Shown here: piece after piece, positions 7,517-14,436 of the stretch
Numbering within the stretch: the first letter of the stretch is position 1
Layout: every line of letters begins with the position of its first letter
Origin: Geminicoccus harenae
GTDB taxonomy: Bacteria > Pseudomonadota > Alphaproteobacteria > Geminicoccales > Geminicoccaceae
Direction: 5' to 3'
DNA length: 64,000 bases
Assembly: GCF_019800005.1 (NCBI RefSeq)
Contig: NZ_JABGCL010000016.1
Coordinates: 1 to 64,000, forward strand
Position numbers and translations under genes: made by a program
Notes under the pieces: generated by a model
Told to the model about the DNA's origin: nothing
What the model saw: the letters and a program-made list of their open reading frames with translations, nothing else
The model's database searches: none

Positions 7517-7993
7517 TCACGCCGCCGGCGGGGGATACCAGTCGAGTTCCAGCAGCTGCTCGAACCGGTAGGGGCAGGCTTGGGGCATGGCAGCCGCCGC
7601 ATCCTGCTCGCCATGGCGTGCCAGGGCGCGGGCGGCACGGCGCCGGCCGGCCTGCCAGCGCCGGTCGAGATCACGCCGCAGTTTCCGCTCGGTGCTGGGG
7701 CTGAGCCGGCGCAGGATCTCCGTGCGGGCTTGGTCGACCGTGTCCTCCCAGTCGGCCCGCGGCTCCCTGGCCGGGCTGTACTGCAGCTTCAGGAGGTGCT
7801 CGATGATCCGCTCCAGCTGGCTTTCCATGCCATGGAGGACCTCACTGCCCATGTCGGCCACTTCGATCGCGAGATGCTTCAGGTCGAGCGGGCCGTTCCA
7901 GCGGGCGCGGGCCAGCCGGCGCAGCTCCTTCGCCTGGACCCTCGTCCAGGCATAGAAGTCGGTCTCGTAGAGCTGCTCGATCTCGCTGGGCAT
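7517..7993 (-). CDS. DUF29 domain protein
   Basis: A 158-residue helical protein starting MPSEIEQLYETDFYAWTRVQ, with YETDFYAW and LDLKHLAIEVADMG as the DUF29 signature, then the LERIIEHLLKLQYSP helix. Start ATG 7993 follows GGAGGATCG, better than the upstream in-frame codon at 8014. DUF29 proteins are numerous in cyanobacteria and alphaproteobacteria; some lie near toxin-antitoxin or mobile loci. No partner is visible here and the function is unknown. Confidence 0.85.
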   Translation of the reverse strand: MPSEIEQLYETDFYAWTRVQAKELRRLARARWNGPLDLKHLAIEVADMGSEVLHGMESQLERIIEHLLKLQYSPAREPRADWEDTVDQARTEILRRLSPSTERKLRRDLDRRWQAGRRRAARALARHGEQDAAAAMPQACPYRFEQLLELDWYPPPAA

Positions 7994-8074
7994 CGATCCT
8001 CCGTCGCCGTCCAAGGATAGGGACGGGCGCGGGTGGCTCCAAGCACCTTGCGGGCGTAGGCGGTGGTCCCGGGC

Positions 8075-8446
8075 CTAGCCCGCGTGCTCGGTGACCGGCT
8101 CGGCGGCGCGCAACTGCTCGCCCCAGTCGCGCATGCTGAGCAGCACGGGCTCCAGGGAACGACCGAGCTCGGTGAGCTCGTATTCGACCTTGGGCGGGAC
8201 TTCCGGATAGACGATGCGGTTGACGATGCCGTCGGCTTCCAGCTCGCGGAGCTGCAGCGTGATCATCCGGGCAGTGGCCGAAGGCGTGAGCCGGCACAGC
8301 GCGTTGAAGCGCAGCTTGCCCTGCAGGAGGTGGAACAGGAGCACGGGCTTCCAGACGCCGCCGATCACGGACAGGGTCGCCTCGACCGCGCAGCCGGTCC
8401 GGCCAGCCCGGCGCCGCTGGGTGCGGCGGGCAGTGCTATCATTCAT
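8075..8446 (-). CDS. HxlR/DUF24-family transcriptional regulator (second copy)
   Basis: A 123-residue wHTH protein starting MNDSTARRTQRRRAGRTGCA, with an Arg-rich N-terminus, the conserved GCAVEATLSVIGGVWK (C19 at the redox position), LRELEADGIVNRIVY and VPPKVEYELTELG. It is paralogous to 1692-2057. An in-frame extension to 8569 would run through its own promoter region and is rejected. The shared TACGCACAAA element 16 nt upstream of the ATG suggests common regulation or cross-talk. It is divergent from a SemiSWEET transporter. Confidence 0.88.
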   Translation of the reverse strand: MNDSTARRTQRRRAGRTGCAVEATLSVIGGVWKPVLLFHLLQGKLRFNALCRLTPSATARMITLQLRELEADGIVNRIVYPEVPPKVEYELTELGRSLEPVLLSMRDWGEQLRAAEPVTEHAG

Positions 8447-8461
8447 GATACTACATGTTCC

Positions 8462-8479
8462 GTTTGTGCGTACTGCTGC
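8462..8479 (-). promoter_or_regulatory. Element shared with the other HxlR promoter
   Basis: On the minus strand the sequence GCAGCAGTACGCACAAAC lies just upstream of this HxlR gene and matches GCTGTAATACGCACAAAA upstream of the first HxlR gene (1644-1661) in the same orientation. The ten bases TACGCACAAA are identical. A candidate DUF24 operator. Confidence 0.5.
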
Positions 8480-8561
8480 CGGGAACCTCGTCAGGCTAGC
8501 TAAGGTGCCGGCGCGGGTTCGCGCAAGCGATGGATCAGCCGGGGAAGGCGGGAAGGCGGTC

Positions 8562-8831
8562 ATGGACAAGATCGAGCTGCTGGGGCTGGTGGCGGGAATC
8601 CTGACGACCCTGGCCTACCTGCCGCAGGTCGCGAAGACCTGGCGGACCGGCAGCGCCGACGACTTCAGCCTGTCGACCCTGCTGATGCTGGTGGCCGGCA
8701 TCGCGCTGTGGACGATCTACGGCGTGGTCCAGGATGCGCCCTCGGTCTGGATCGCGAACGGCATCACCATGGTGCTGGCCGCTTCTATCCTGGGCATGAA
8801 GCTGCGCCGGCCCCGGCCGGTCCTGGACTGA
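8562..8831 (+). CDS. SemiSWEET sugar transporter
   Basis: An 89-residue protein with three transmembrane helices. LTTLAYLPQVAKTW contains the PQ-loop motif of TM1, and VWIANGITMVLAASILGMKL is TM3. The size and single triple-helix bundle match bacterial SemiSWEETs, which work as dimers and allow passive passage of mono- or disaccharides. The start ATG follows GGAAGGCGGTC. The gene is divergent from the HxlR regulator, which may control it (inference). Confidence 0.88.
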   Translation: MDKIELLGLVAGILTTLAYLPQVAKTWRTGSADDFSLSTLLMLVAGIALWTIYGVVQDAPSVWIANGITMVLAASILGMKLRRPRPVLD

Positions 8832-9015
8832 AGCCGGAGTGACTGGCCGGCCAAGCTGGACGGGAACGTGAGCCGGATCTGGTTCGTAGGCGGCCATCCA
8901 GGCGCAGATCCAGGGCTGCTGGCTCTCGAGATATGGGGACAGCGGCTTCCGGGCTCTGCGTATCGATTGGACACCTTCCCGGTTCCTGCAGCCGCCGCTG
9001 GCCCCCCGCGTCCCG

Positions 9016-9264
9016 CTAGGACCTGGCCGCCTTGGCCAGCACGACGATCAGCAGGAAGAACAGGCTGGTCACCAGCATGCCGATCAAGCCGCCCTGCAGC
9101 CGGTGGATATCACGTTCATTCTTCTTCCGGAGTGCCGCAGTAGCGGCCTCCTGCTTCTCTGATTCCTCTCTCCGGCGGATCTCGGCCAGGCGTGCGGCCT
9201 GCTTGAAGGTGAACACGTCGTCCTTCTGCAGGGCATCCTGATATTCGCGGGCGTCGAACGGCAT
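9016..9264 (-). CDS. Small coiled-coil protein with C-terminal membrane anchor
   Basis: An 82-residue hypothetical protein. Residues 20-55 are highly charged (AEIRRREESEKQEAATAAL) and likely helical or coiled; residues 58-78 (GGLIGMLVTSLFFLLIVVLA) form one membrane segment at the end, suggesting a tail-anchored topology. The start ATG follows GGGAGCAGATGGG. No family recognised. Confidence 0.6.
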   Translation of the reverse strand: MPFDAREYQDALQKDDVFTFKQAARLAEIRRREESEKQEAATAALRKKNERDIHRLQGGLIGMLVTSLFFLLIVVLAKAARS

Positions 9265-9385
9265 CCCATCTGCTCCCTGATATTCCCGGGCCGGCAGTCC
9301 GGCCCGCTACCATCCAGCCTGTGCAAGCAATGGCAGATGGATAGACAAGGGGAGCCGGGCCGGAAAGATCACCGGCAGCAGGGCG

Positions 9386-10186
9386 TCAGTCCTCGTAGGA
9401 ATGGCCGGCGCGCAGGCCGTCGCGGATGCGGCGGGACAGTTCGGCGAACTTGGGCGTCTCGCGGATGTCCAGGCTGCGGTCGGCTGGGAAATCGCTGTCG
9501 ATCACGTCCAGGATCCGGCCGGGCCGGGGGGACATCACCACGATCCGGGTCGACAGGAAGGCGGCCTCGGCGATCGAGTGGGTGACGAACACCACGGTCT
9601 TGCCGGTGGTCCGCCACAGATGGAGGAGCTGGGCGTTTAGGTGGTCGCGGGTGATCTCGTCCAGCGCGCCGAACGGCTCGTCCATGAGCAGGAGGTCCGG
9701 CTCGAACGACAGGGCGCGGGCGATCGAGACGCGCTGCTGCATGCCGCCGGAGAGCTGCCAGGGATATTTCTGCTCGAAGCCTTCGAGGTTCACGAGCTGC
9801 AGGTTGCGGCGCGCGCGCTCACGGCGCTCGGCGGCGGCGATGCCCATGATTTCCAGGGGCAGGGTGACGTTGCGCTCGACCGTGCGCCAGGGATAGAGGG
9901 CCGGGGCCTGGAACACGTAGCCATAGCCGCGCCGGCGGCGGTTCTCTCCCGGTGTTCGGCCGTTCACCATGATGGTGCCGCCGGTGGGCTGCTCCAGGTC
10001 GGCGATCACGCGCAGGAGCGTGGTCTTGCCGCAACCCGAGGGGCCGATCAGGGACACGAAGGCGCCCTTCTCGATCGTGAGCGAGACGTCGGACAGGGCA
10101 TGGACGGGGCCGTCGCGGGTCTGGAACACCAGCTCCAGGCCGCGTGTCTCGACCACCGGGCCGGTGGTGGCCACCGCTCGCGTCAT
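9386..10186 (-). CDS. ABC transporter ATP-binding protein (nitrate/sulfonate/taurine type) without local partners
   Basis: A 266-residue ABC ATPase with Walker A GPSGCGKTTLLRVIADLE, Q-loop YVFQAPALYPW, signature QLSGGMQQRVSIARAL, Walker B LLLMDEPFGALDE and H-loop VFVTHSIAEAAFLSTRI. The sequence style is SsuB/TauB/ThiZ, ATPases that energise uptake of sulfonates, nitrate or pyrimidine precursors. No permease or binding protein is adjacent on either side, so it must serve a transporter encoded elsewhere or be a leftover. Start ATG 10186 (MTRAVATTGPV) excludes an unrelated upstream extension. Confidence 0.85.
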   Translation of the reverse strand: MTRAVATTGPVVETRGLELVFQTRDGPVHALSDVSLTIEKGAFVSLIGPSGCGKTTLLRVIADLEQPTGGTIMVNGRTPGENRRRRGYGYVFQAPALYPWRTVERNVTLPLEIMGIAAAERRERARRNLQLVNLEGFEQKYPWQLSGGMQQRVSIARALSFEPDLLLMDEPFGALDEITRDHLNAQLLHLWRTTGKTVVFVTHSIAEAAFLSTRIVVMSPRPGRILDVIDSDFPADRSLDIRETPKFAELSRRIRDGLRAGHSYED

Positions 10187-10249
10187 CGTGGAAGTCTGCA
10201 CCCTGGCCTGGTCCTGCCGGTTCGCCGCACGCAGCGAGCCTAGGGGCAG

Positions 10250-10280
10250 ACGCCCGCCAGGACCAGAGCCGGGCGGGCGT
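10250..10280 (-). terminator. Hairpin downstream of the DAHP synthase gene
   Basis: ACGCCCGCC (10250-10258) and GGCGGGCGT (10272-10280) form a 9-bp stem 13 nt after the stop codon. No T run follows on the minus strand. It probably separates this gene from the ABC ATPase gene. Confidence 0.5.
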
Positions 10281-10292
10281 CGCAGGAGCGGT

Positions 10293-11378
10293 TCAGCCGG
10301 CCAGCCGGTCGACCTGGGCGCGCCTGGCCAGGCGGCGCTGCTCGACCGCGCGGGCCAGCTTCTCCAGCACCTCGACCGAGGTCGTCCAGTCGATGCAGCC
10401 ATCGGTGATGCTCTGGCCGCGCACCAGCGGCACGCCGGGCTTCAGGTCCTGGCGGCCGGCCAGGAGGTGGCTCTCGATCATGACGCCCATGATCCGCTCC
10501 TCGCCGCCGGCCAGCTGCCGGGCGACGTCGTCCATGACCAGGGGCTGGTTCTCGGGCTTCTTGGCGCTGTTGGCGTGGCTGGCGTCGATCATCAGCCGGG
10601 GCTGGACCTTGCAGCGCAGGGCTTCGTCGGCCGCCGCCGCGACGCTCGCGGCATCGTAGTTGGGCTGCCTGCCGCCGCGCAGGATGATGTGGCAGTCGGC
10701 ATTGCCGGTGGTGTGGGCGATGGCGGAGCGGCCGGACTTGGTGACCGCCAGGAAGTGGTGGGGGTGCGAGGCCGACATCACCGCCTCGGCGGCGATCCGC
10801 ACGTTGCCGTCCGTGCCGTTCTTGAAGCCTACCGGGCAGGAGAGGCCCGAGGCCAACTCGCGATGGACCTGGCTCTCGGTGGTGCGCGCCCCGATCGCCG
10901 CCCAGGTCACCAGGTCGGCAATGTATTGCGGCGTGGTCATGTCCAGGAACTCGCAGGCCGCGGGCACGCCCAGGTCGGCCACGTCGCGCAGCACGCCGCG
11001 GGCCAGGCGCAGGCCCCGATCGATCCGGAAGCTGCCGTCCAGGTCCGGGTCGTTGATCAGGCCCTTCCAGCCGACCGTGGTGCGCGGCTTCTCGAAATAG
11101 ACCCGCATCACGACCTCGAGCTGGCCCTCGAAGCGCCGGCGCTGCTCGGCGAGCAGGCCGGCATATTCCAGGGCCACCTCGGGGTCGTGGATCGAGCAGG
11201 GGCCGATCACCACGGCGAGACGGTCGTCCCGGCCGTGCAGGATGTCCTGGAACGCCTTGCGCCCCGCCAGCACGGTGCGGGTGGCGGCGTCGCTGCGGGG
11301 GATCTCCCCGATCACTTGCGCAGGCGTGCTGAGCTCGGTGATCTCGCGGATGCGCAGATCGTCGGTTGCGGTCGACAT
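10293..11378 (-). CDS. aroG: 3-deoxy-7-phosphoheptulonate (DAHP) synthase, class I
   Basis: A 361-residue cytoplasmic enzyme condensing phosphoenolpyruvate and erythrose 4-phosphate, the committed step of the shikimate pathway. Class I AroF/G/H hallmarks are VVIGPCSIHDPEVALEYA, MRVYFEKPRTTVGWKGLIND, the metal/PEP-binding GFKNGTDG and HFLAVTK, RGGRQPNYDA, IDASHANSAKKP and ITDGCIDW. The length is close to the E. coli isozymes (about 350). Start ATG 11378 (MSTATDDLRIREIT) follows TTGGAGTTCCCGCCC. It is preceded by a leader peptide and terminator that form an attenuator; allosteric type cannot be read from sequence alone. Confidence 0.95.
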   Translation of the reverse strand: MSTATDDLRIREITELSTPAQVIGEIPRSDAATRTVLAGRKAFQDILHGRDDRLAVVIGPCSIHDPEVALEYAGLLAEQRRRFEGQLEVVMRVYFEKPRTTVGWKGLINDPDLDGSFRIDRGLRLARGVLRDVADLGVPAACEFLDMTTPQYIADLVTWAAIGARTTESQVHRELASGLSCPVGFKNGTDGNVRIAAEAVMSASHPHHFLAVTKSGRSAIAHTTGNADCHIILRGGRQPNYDAASVAAAADEALRCKVQPRLMIDASHANSAKKPENQPLVMDDVARQLAGGEERIMGVMIESHLLAGRQDLKPGVPLVRGQSITDGCIDWTTSVEVLEKLARAVEQRRLARRAQVDRLAG

Positions 11379-11418
11379 GGGCGGGAACTCCAAGGGTTCG
11401 GGCCATACCGGCGGCAAC

Positions 11419-11445
11419 AAAAAAGCCGCCAGTGGGGCTGGCGGC
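11419..11445 (-). terminator. Attenuator terminator upstream of aroG
   Basis: On the minus strand GCCGCCAG, loop CCCCA, CTGGCGGC and then TTTTTTG form a perfect 8-bp stem with a six-T tract, a textbook intrinsic terminator. It lies 40 nt upstream of the aroG start codon and 25 nt after the leader-peptide stop, i.e. in the transcribed leader. GGCGG within the leader coding sequence (AAGGGCGGAGG) can pair with CCGCC of the terminator arm, a possible antiterminator. Confidence 0.88.
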
Positions 11446-11469
11446 TGTTCCGGGATATTTCGCTTCAGT

Positions 11470-11553
11470 TCATCCGATCGCGCACCCCGATACCTCCGCC
11501 CTTGGCCTGCGGTAGCCAAAAAACCAGAAGTAGGTGGTGCCGGCAGCGATCAT
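11470..11553 (-). CDS. Aromatic-rich leader peptide of aroG (27 aa)
   Basis: This short frame reads MIAAGTTYFWFFGYRRP followed by RAEVSGCAIG and a TGA stop. Six of the seven residues 8-14 are aromatic (Y, F, W, F, F, Y). Such codon clusters are the sensing element of ribosome-mediated attenuators: starvation for Phe, Tyr or Trp stalls the ribosome and prevents terminator formation. All three aromatic amino acids are represented, fitting control of the common first enzyme. The -10 box ends 8 nt before the ATG, so the mRNA probably starts at or very near the AUG (leaderless), as reported for trpL of Sinorhizobium. Confidence 0.85.
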   Translation of the reverse strand: MIAAGTTYFWFFGYRRPRAEVSGCAIG

Positions 11554-11561
11554 GGGCAGGC

Positions 11562-11590
11562 CTTATAGGCGTGGCGGATCGGCTTGTCAC
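11562..11590 (-). promoter_or_regulatory. Promoter of the aroG leader
   Basis: On the minus strand GTGACA (11590-11585) and TATAAG (11567-11562) are separated by 17 bp, a strong sigma70-like promoter. The predicted start point is at or within a few bases of the leader-peptide ATG at 11553. Confidence 0.75.
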
Positions 11591-11668
11591 CTGCCGAGAT
11601 CAAGGGGGACGACTTGCGGACCTCGGTACGCGGGCGGTGGCCGATCGCCCGGCAGGATTTGACAGGAC

Positions 11669-11714
11669 TTTCCACTGGCTTCCAGAAACTTCCACGAGGG
11701 CGGCAGGACTTCCG
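11669..11714 (+). promoter_or_regulatory. Helically phased direct repeats (CTTCCA) upstream of the serine hydrolase gene
   Basis: TTTCCA at 11669, CTTCCA at 11679, CTTCCA at 11689 and CTTCCG at 11709 are spaced by exactly 10, 10 and 20 bp on the same strand. A TTGACA at 11659-11664 lies directly upstream. Phased direct repeats of this kind are typical of OmpR/PhoB-type or similar activator sites; the binding protein is unknown. Confidence 0.45.
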
Positions 11715-11793
11715 GGTACCAGCCGTGCCATCCGTATCGATGGCTCGGTGGATCCACCGGTTTTTCGGGTCGCATCGTATGGCCGGAGGAAAC

Positions 11794-13092
11794 ATGAAGA
11801 CCTGTTCGCAGCCTGCGCCTGGCATCGACCGCATCCGCCGCTCGCTCCTGGGCGTGCTTGCGGCGGGGCTGCTCCTGGGTGGCGGCACGCTGCCTGTCGC
11901 GGCCGCGTCCAGCCGCGAGGCCCTGCGAGCGGAGATGACGGAGGCGCTGCAGGAATATCTGGCGGAGCGCCGGAAGGTCGAGATGATCAGCGGGATCTCG
12001 GCCTTCGTCAGCCTGAAGGACGGCGAGACCGGGATCAGCGCGGTTGCCGGCACCACCAGGCTCGTCGACAGCGGCGAGCGGATCACGCGGCGAACCCTTT
12101 ATGAGATCGGCAGCAACACCAAGCAGATGACGGCGGCCGTGCTGCTGCGGCTCGAGGCCAAGGGGCTGCTCGACATCGACCAGACCGTCGGGGACTGGCT
12201 GCCGCAGTACAAGGCCTGGCGGCATGTCAGCATCCGCCGCCTGCTCAACATGACCAGCGGCATCCCGACCTATACGGAAGCGCCCCGGTTCATGGACATC
12301 CAGGCGCACCGCCCGAACCAGCACTTCACGCCGGAACAGCTCGTCGCCTTCGCCTATCCGACGCCTGGGAACCAGCTGCCGCCGAGCACCGGATGGTTCT
12401 ATTCCAACACCAACTACATCCTGGCCGGCATGATTGCGGAGAAGGCGTCTGGCCGGAGCATGAAGCAGCTCTACCAGAGCTTCATCTTCGGCCCGCTCCA
12501 CATGAAGGACAGCCATTACGAGCCGCGGGCCTTGCCCGAGAGCGTGATCGCCCGGATGTCGAGCGGCTACTTCAACAACCCGACCTGCGGCGAGTACGAA
12601 CCCGACTGCACGGTGGCGCCCTTGGCCCCGCTGGTGGGCAAGGACATGCGCCGCGCCGACATCAGTTGGGCGGGGGCGGCCGGCGGGATCGTGTCGACGC
12701 CGCGCGACCTGCAGCGCTGGGTGCGCGGCCTGTTCGGCGGGCGCGTTTTGCCGCCCAGGCAGCTCCAGGAGATGCTGGAGCTGGTCTCGTCGGAGACCGG
12801 CAAGCCGATCCGCGAGACCACGGCCGAGGATCCGCGCGGCTTCGGCCTGGGCGTGGCGGCCGCCTATGCGCCGGGCCTCGGGCATTTGTGGTTCTACGAG
12901 GGGGTGACGCTCGGCTACCGTGCGGTCTACTTCTACTTTCCCGAGGACGACCTGGTGGTCACGGTGTTCGCCAACAGCCAGGCACCGGAAGGAAAGGACG
13001 AGCTCCCGCCCCTGGCGCTCAGGCTGTACGAGATCATCAAGGACCGGCCGGCACCGGATGACGGCCCCGAGGCGCCCGAGGATTTCGACTGA
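11794..13092 (+). CDS. Secreted serine hydrolase of the beta-lactamase / class C PBP family
   Basis: A 432-residue exported protein. A signal peptide spans about residues 1-38 (hydrophobic LLGVLAAGLLLGGGTLPVAA). The nucleophile motif S107-N-T-K110 (SxxK) and the Y203-S-N205 motif match class C beta-lactamases and D-amino-acid-type esterase/peptidases. A clear KTG/HxG motif is not certain; GLGHLW or EGVTLGY near the C-terminus may serve. Substrate could be a peptide, ester or peptidoglycan stem; resistance function should not be assumed. The start ATG follows a strong GGAGGAAAC. Confidence 0.85.
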   Translation: MKTCSQPAPGIDRIRRSLLGVLAAGLLLGGGTLPVAAASSREALRAEMTEALQEYLAERRKVEMISGISAFVSLKDGETGISAVAGTTRLVDSGERITRRTLYEIGSNTKQMTAAVLLRLEAKGLLDIDQTVGDWLPQYKAWRHVSIRRLLNMTSGIPTYTEAPRFMDIQAHRPNQHFTPEQLVAFAYPTPGNQLPPSTGWFYSNTNYILAGMIAEKASGRSMKQLYQSFIFGPLHMKDSHYEPRALPESVIARMSSGYFNNPTCGEYEPDCTVAPLAPLVGKDMRRADISWAGAAGGIVSTPRDLQRWVRGLFGGRVLPPRQLQEMLELVSSETGKPIRETTAEDPRGFGLGVAAAYAPGLGHLWFYEGVTLGYRAVYFYFPEDDLVVTVFANSQAPEGKDELPPLALRLYEIIKDRPAPDDGPEAPEDFD

Positions 13093-13313
13093 GGCATCAG
13101 CCGGCCCGCTTTGGCCGGATCAGGCAGACGAGGTGCTCGCGTCGGGGAGCCGTCGCGGGCCGGCGGCTCGTGCTCGCTTGCGCATACTGCTCGGGCGCCT
13201 GACGCCGGACGTTGATGCGGGTGCGTCGATGGTTCGTATCCCCCTGGTGAGAACCGCTGGCAGGCACCCGACGGCCGCGATGATCTTGCGGCCGAGCGGC
13301 TGGCTGGGGAGCC

Positions 13314-13832
13314 TCAGCCCTGATCGGCGGGAATGTAGGGGATCAGTCCGTTTTCGAACGCGACTTCCTGCACCTCGCGCGGCATGGTCCGCAAGTCGAC
13401 CAGGAAGCCGTTGACCTCGGCCATCCACACCAGTGGGTTGGTTTCGAGCAGGCTCGGCAGCATCCAGCCGGGGTTCAGCCGGTTGACGTCCAGGACGCCT
13501 CCGATGACGCGGGCCTTGGCGCTCGCGGTGCTCTGGCCGACCCCGAACGCGCTGCAGAGATCCGCCAAGGTCATGTGCGGCTGCGTCGTGGGGTCGGAAA
13601 GGAAGTTGACCCGGCCCAGTTCGTAGAGGATGGCGCACGCCCAGGTCCGCGGCTGGCCCGAGGCAAGCGGGCTGGGTCGCTTGCGGCAGAGCGCAGCGGC
13701 CATGTCACGCGCCAGCTCGGCGTAGTCTGGGCTCAGGTGCTCCCAACAGACGGCGTCGGTCAGGTCCACGATGACGTCATAGGTCGCCTGCATGGTTTTG
13801 GGTACAGACTTTGGGCGGTTGAACTTCGCCAT
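13314..13832 (-). CDS. DUF6398 domain protein
   Basis: A 172-residue cytoplasmic protein starting MAKFNRPKSVPKTMQATYDV. Segments such as RKRPSPLASGQPRTWACAIL, DLCSAFGVGQSTASAKARVI and VNGFLVDLRTMPREVQ fit the DUF6398 family as I remember it. The AFGVGQSTASAKARVI part looks like a helix-turn-helix, so DNA binding is possible. A longer in-frame start at 13910 would run into the IS66 remnant and is rejected. It sits beside transposase debris, suggesting an accessory gene. Confidence 0.75.
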   Translation of the reverse strand: MAKFNRPKSVPKTMQATYDVIVDLTDAVCWEHLSPDYAELARDMAAALCRKRPSPLASGQPRTWACAILYELGRVNFLSDPTTQPHMTLADLCSAFGVGQSTASAKARVIGGVLDVNRLNPGWMLPSLLETNPLVWMAEVNGFLVDLRTMPREVQEVAFENGLIPYIPADQG

Positions 13833-13870
13833 GCCGAACCTCGCGCCGGTGAGCCTGATAGCAAGCGGGC

Positions 13871-14012
13871 TCAAGCCGACGAGATAGCGCGAGCGGCTTG
13901 CCAGTTCCACGGCATCAGCTCGTCGAGCCGATGCGCAGGAGGCCCGGTGATGCGACCGAGGGCATCCGCGAGCCGGGCCCGTTCCGCAGCATTGTTCGAC
14001 AGGCAGATTCGC
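13871..14012 (-). pseudogene. IS66-family transposase remnant with internal deletion
   Basis: The minus strand encodes ADGRICLSNNAAERA joined directly to DALGRITGPPAHRLDELMPW and NWQ. The first part matches the GRICLSNNAAERALR segment and the second the C-terminal DHPAHRLDELLPWNW end of IS66 TnpC-type transposases. In the intact protein these blocks are separated by about 45-50 residues, so the middle has been deleted without losing the frame. The frame ends at TGA 13871-13873. Upstream parts of the transposase are absent. Confidence 0.75.
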
Positions 14013-14436
14013 CCGTCAGCAGAAGGCGGCTCTCAATGGAGGATCACGGTGGTTCCGCATCGTTCGTTTGTACAGATCGAGGTCGTGGGCGGATTTCGTC
14101 CCGGCTCCAGGCCTGCCCGACGAGTGCCGAAAGAGCGTCAGGACCAGCGCGTGGATCGCTGGATCGGGGAGCTTCCGATCCGCTGGCAGGCGGTCGAGCC
14201 GGACAATCCCGCCGGGGCACGGGGCGCAGGCGAGGAAAGCAGAAGGCAGATACCGTAAGACGAAAGACCGACACTCATACTTGCGCTGGAGTTGTTAAAG
14301 CATGGCGATCATGCGTGATCAGCATGCTGACGCCGGATATTATTTTGTGTGATAACGTACCGATCTTTCACCGGGTCTGGCGCCGGGCGGCGTAGAGGGC
14401 GCCGTTCCCGCCATCGACGGAGCGGATGATCGGGCC
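14013..14436. other. Non-coding stretch between IS66 remnant and Crp-type gene
   Basis: No supported gene. The part up to about 14260 has weak frames without recognisable homology and may be further decayed mobile DNA; ATCGTTCGTTTGTACAGATC (14060-14079) resembles the 5'-end repeats at 61-435. A perfect dyad GATCATGCGTGATC (14307-14320) and an AT-rich segment (14330-14360) precede the Crp-type gene and may hold its promoter. Confidence 0.4.

Noticed and set aside
9969..12104. A 711-codon open frame on the plus strand over the ABC ATPase and aroG genes
   Set aside because: It is the antisense shadow of two well-supported minus-strand genes in high-GC DNA; its translation shows no domain and is rich in Arg, Gly and Ala.
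11794..13092. Calling the serine hydrolase a beta-lactamase resistance gene
   Set aside because: The SxxK and YxN motifs are shared with esterases and peptidases; nothing in the context indicates resistance.
13898..14395. A 165-codon plus-strand frame after the DUF6398 gene
   Set aside because: Its first part is antisense to the IS66 remnant and the rest lacks homology and a ribosome-binding site.
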